Part shown: positions 62,246-64,000 of the stretch, in pieces
Layout of the letters: each line of letters opens with the position of its first letter
Position numbering within the stretch: position 1 is the first letter of the stretch
Assembly (NCBI RefSeq): GCF_013393905.1
Contig: NZ_CP040272.1
Location: 5,948,001 to 6,012,000, forward strand
Direction: 5' to 3'
Length of the DNA: 64,000 nucleotides
Origin: Nostoc sp. C052
GTDB taxonomy: Bacteria; Cyanobacteriota; Cyanobacteriia; Cyanobacteriales; Nostocaceae
The notes under the pieces: generated by a model
What the model saw: the letters and a program-made list of their open reading frames with translations, nothing else
Database searches by the model: none
Told to the model about the DNA's origin: nothing
Made by a program: the position numbers and the translations under genes

Positions 62246-62420
62246 AATAATTTGTAATTCGTAATGACGCCCTAAAAGCGTAGCTTGCTTCCCTGTAAGG
62301 GTACACGGACTCGCTTTGCGCGTCGCTAACGTAATTTGTAAATCGTAATTCTACTTTTATGACTCCAGTAGAATAGAAATAAAGTTTATAATACATTACG
62401 CTGATTAAGCAGAATTGCCC

Positions 62421-63788
62421 ATGACCTCTTCTAAACGCCAATATCACATCACTACTTTCGGTTGTCAGATGAATAAAGCTGACTCAGAGCGCATGGCTGG
62501 CGTCTTGGAAGAAATGGGCTTTGAGTGGTGTCAAGACCCAAATAACGCAGATGTAATTCTCTACAATACCTGCACAATTCGGGATAATGCGGAACAAAAA
62601 GTATATTCTTACCTGGGCAGACAAGCAAAGCGCAAACATGAACAGCCAGATTTAACCCTCATCGTGGCTGGTTGTGTTGCCCAGCAAGAAGGAGAAGCGC
62701 TGTTGCGGCGAGTGCCAGAATTAGATTTGGTAATGGGGCCACAACATGCCAACCGTCTGAAAGATTTGCTGGAGTCGGTGTTTGAAGGCAACCAAGTTGT
62801 AGCAACTGAGCCAGTTCACATTATTGAAGATATTACCCAACCGCGACGAGATAGCAAAGTAACTGCTTGGGTAAATGTGATTTACGGCTGTAACGAACGC
62901 TGTACCTATTGCGTAGTTCCCAATGTGCGAGGTGTCGAACAATCTCGCACACCGTCAGCTATTCGGGCTGAAATGGAAGAATTAGGACGGCAAGGTTACA
63001 AAGAAATTACTCTACTCGGTCAAAATATTGATGCTTACGGCAGAGATTTACCTGGAGTGACACCAGAAGGTCGGCATCTGAACAACTTTACAGATTTGCT
63101 TTATTACGTCCATGATGTGCCGGGTATTGAAAGGCTAAGATTTGCAACTAGTCACCCCCGTTATTTTACTGAGAGATTAATTCAGGCTTGTGCTGAATTG
63201 CCCAAGGTGTGCAAACACTTCCACATTCCCTTTCAATCTGGGGATAATGAACTTTTAAAGGCGATGGCACGGGGTTATACCCATGAGAAATATCGCCGGA
63301 TTATCGATACCATTCGGCGGTATATGCCAGATGCCTCCATTAGTGCCGATGCCATTGTCGGTTTTCCTGGGGAGACAGAAGCACAGTTTGAAAATACCCT
63401 CAAACTGGTGGAAGATATTGGCTTTGATATGTTGAATACGGCAGCATATTCGCCGCGTCCAGGGACACCAGCCGCTTTGTGGGATAATCAACTGAGTGAA
63501 GAAATAAAAAGCGATCGCCTCCAACGGCTCAATCATTTAGGAAACTTGAAAGTAGCAGAGCGATCGCAACGTTACTTTGGACGCATTGAAGAAGTTTTAG
63601 TAGAAGACCAAAATCCTAAGGATCAAAGCCAAGTGATGGGACGCACTGGTGGTAATCGTTTGACCTTTTTTAGTGGCAATATCAAAGAACTCCAAGGGCA
63701 ATTAGTGAAGGTAAAAATTACCGAAGTTCGCCCTTTTAGTTTGACGGGTGAACCAGTTGAAGTGAGGCAAACCGTTTTGCAGGCATAA
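62421..63788 (+). CDS. miaB: tRNA-2-methylthio-N6-dimethylallyladenosine synthase
   Basis: Radical SAM methylthiotransferase modifying A37 of tRNAs reading UNN codons. The N-terminal UPF0004 domain supplies cluster Cys in TTFGCQMNKADSE (Cys15), LYNTCTIRDNAEQK and VAGCVAQQEG. The radical SAM motif is GCNERCTYCVVPNVRG. A C-terminal TRAM domain ends the 455-aa protein. ATG at 62421 is preferred to TTG at 62415. Confidence 0.96.
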   Translation: MTSSKRQYHITTFGCQMNKADSERMAGVLEEMGFEWCQDPNNADVILYNTCTIRDNAEQKVYSYLGRQAKRKHEQPDLTLIVAGCVAQQEGEALLRRVPELDLVMGPQHANRLKDLLESVFEGNQVVATEPVHIIEDITQPRRDSKVTAWVNVIYGCNERCTYCVVPNVRGVEQSRTPSAIRAEMEELGRQGYKEITLLGQNIDAYGRDLPGVTPEGRHLNNFTDLLYYVHDVPGIERLRFATSHPRYFTERLIQACAELPKVCKHFHIPFQSGDNELLKAMARGYTHEKYRRIIDTIRRYMPDASISADAIVGFPGETEAQFENTLKLVEDIGFDMLNTAAYSPRPGTPAALWDNQLSEEIKSDRLQRLNHLGNLKVAERSQRYFGRIEEVLVEDQNPKDQSQVMGRTGGNRLTFFSGNIKELQGQLVKVKITEVRPFSLTGEPVEVRQTVLQA

Positions 63789-63824
63789 CTAGTTGAAATA
63801 CTTCTTTAAGATTGGCAAATATCC

Positions 63825-63937
63825 CTAGTAGTTTGCCAACCCAAAAATGCGCTTGTGAGGACTGGGGAAAGGGAAAAGGGTAAGAGATTTAAACCCCTTT
63901 TCCCTTACCCCGCCAAGTTCACTTGGCGAACTACTAG
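63825..63937. mobile_element. Short inverted-repeat element after miaB
   Basis: Ends CTAGTAGTTTGCCAA and TTGGCGAACTACTAG match at 14 of 15 positions. The interior has a GGGAAAAGGG arm and a CCCCTTTTCCC arm like other elements here, plus a CGCCAAGTTCACTTGGCG hairpin at the right. No target duplication was seen. No gene follows to the window end. Confidence 0.6.
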
Positions 63938-64000
63938 TACACCTAAAATAACGTGAATTCGATTGCTCATATAATATCTACCCAATTTGCTCAATCAAAA

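Noticed and set aside
62133..62447. 104-aa minus-strand frame before miaB
   Set aside because: Antisense to the dihydroorotase homologue end and a dispersed GCGTAGC repeat; no motif.

Overview
The window is chromosomal DNA of a filamentous, heterocyst-type cyanobacterium (Nostoc/Anabaena relatives). The palindrome GCGATCGC (HIP1) is scattered through genes and spacers. Heptamer tandem repeats and G-run/C-run palindromes fill the spacers. The gene set (CruA/CruP-type flavoprotein, DUF1822 protein, caspase-WD40 protein, group 2 sigma factor, KH protein beside rpsP) is typical of these organisms. No rRNA, tRNA, CRISPR array, intact transposase or prophage was seen.

Layout. 1-5.3 kb: the truncated start of a polysaccharide deacetylase, a NarL-type two-component pair, a small Spy-like lipoprotein and a C-terminal processing protease. 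5.5-7.4 kb: a membrane protein and a group 2 sigma factor. 7.6-15.5 kb: an RND efflux operon with one adaptor and two tandem pumps. 15.7-19 kb: pgsA, aspartase and a DUF362 protein. 19-23 kb: a long AT-rich spacer with a nested mobile element, a 62-aa membrane protein, ppa, panD and a metallo-beta-lactamase-fold protein that has lost its metal ligands, then a decayed HNH nuclease gene. 23.3-30.2 kb: a Tat-type phosphoesterase, a Pro-rich membrane protein, an ATP-grasp protein, a CruP-like flavoprotein, a membrane protein, an OmpR regulator and hisG. 30.7-36.7 kb: a small secreted protein, a 1210-aa outer-membrane-type protein with N-terminal repeats and an orphan histidine kinase.

36.8-49.4 kb is the most unusual region. 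A sigma-70-like factor and a DUF1822 protein diverge from an operon that encodes a secreted 126-aa protein with a GGCSNGSCG motif, a radical SAM/SPASM enzyme, a helical protein translationally coupled to it, and a 1731-aa caspase/NTPase/14xWD40 protein. Two more secreted small proteins follow. The organisation suggests a peptide-modifying enzyme linked to a caspase-type signalling protein, with its own candidate transcription factor. This functional reading is inference.

49.5-64 kb: a methyltransferase-like protein, a dual-specificity phosphatase, ffh, rpsP-khpA, phoH, a ChuX/HutX-like protein, a Phd/VapC toxin-antitoxin pair, a lumenal-type secreted protein, an ABC exporter, a two-domain histidine phosphatase, a dihydroorotase homologue lacking catalytic residues, and miaB.

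Non-coding DNA. Several short non-autonomous elements are visible. Three have terminal inverted repeats and perfect 10-bp target duplications (15575-15692, 19053-19175, 52602-52789). G/C-rich palindromes have also entered coding sequences in frame (the caspase protein twice, the dihydroorotase homologue, and probably the RND adaptor).
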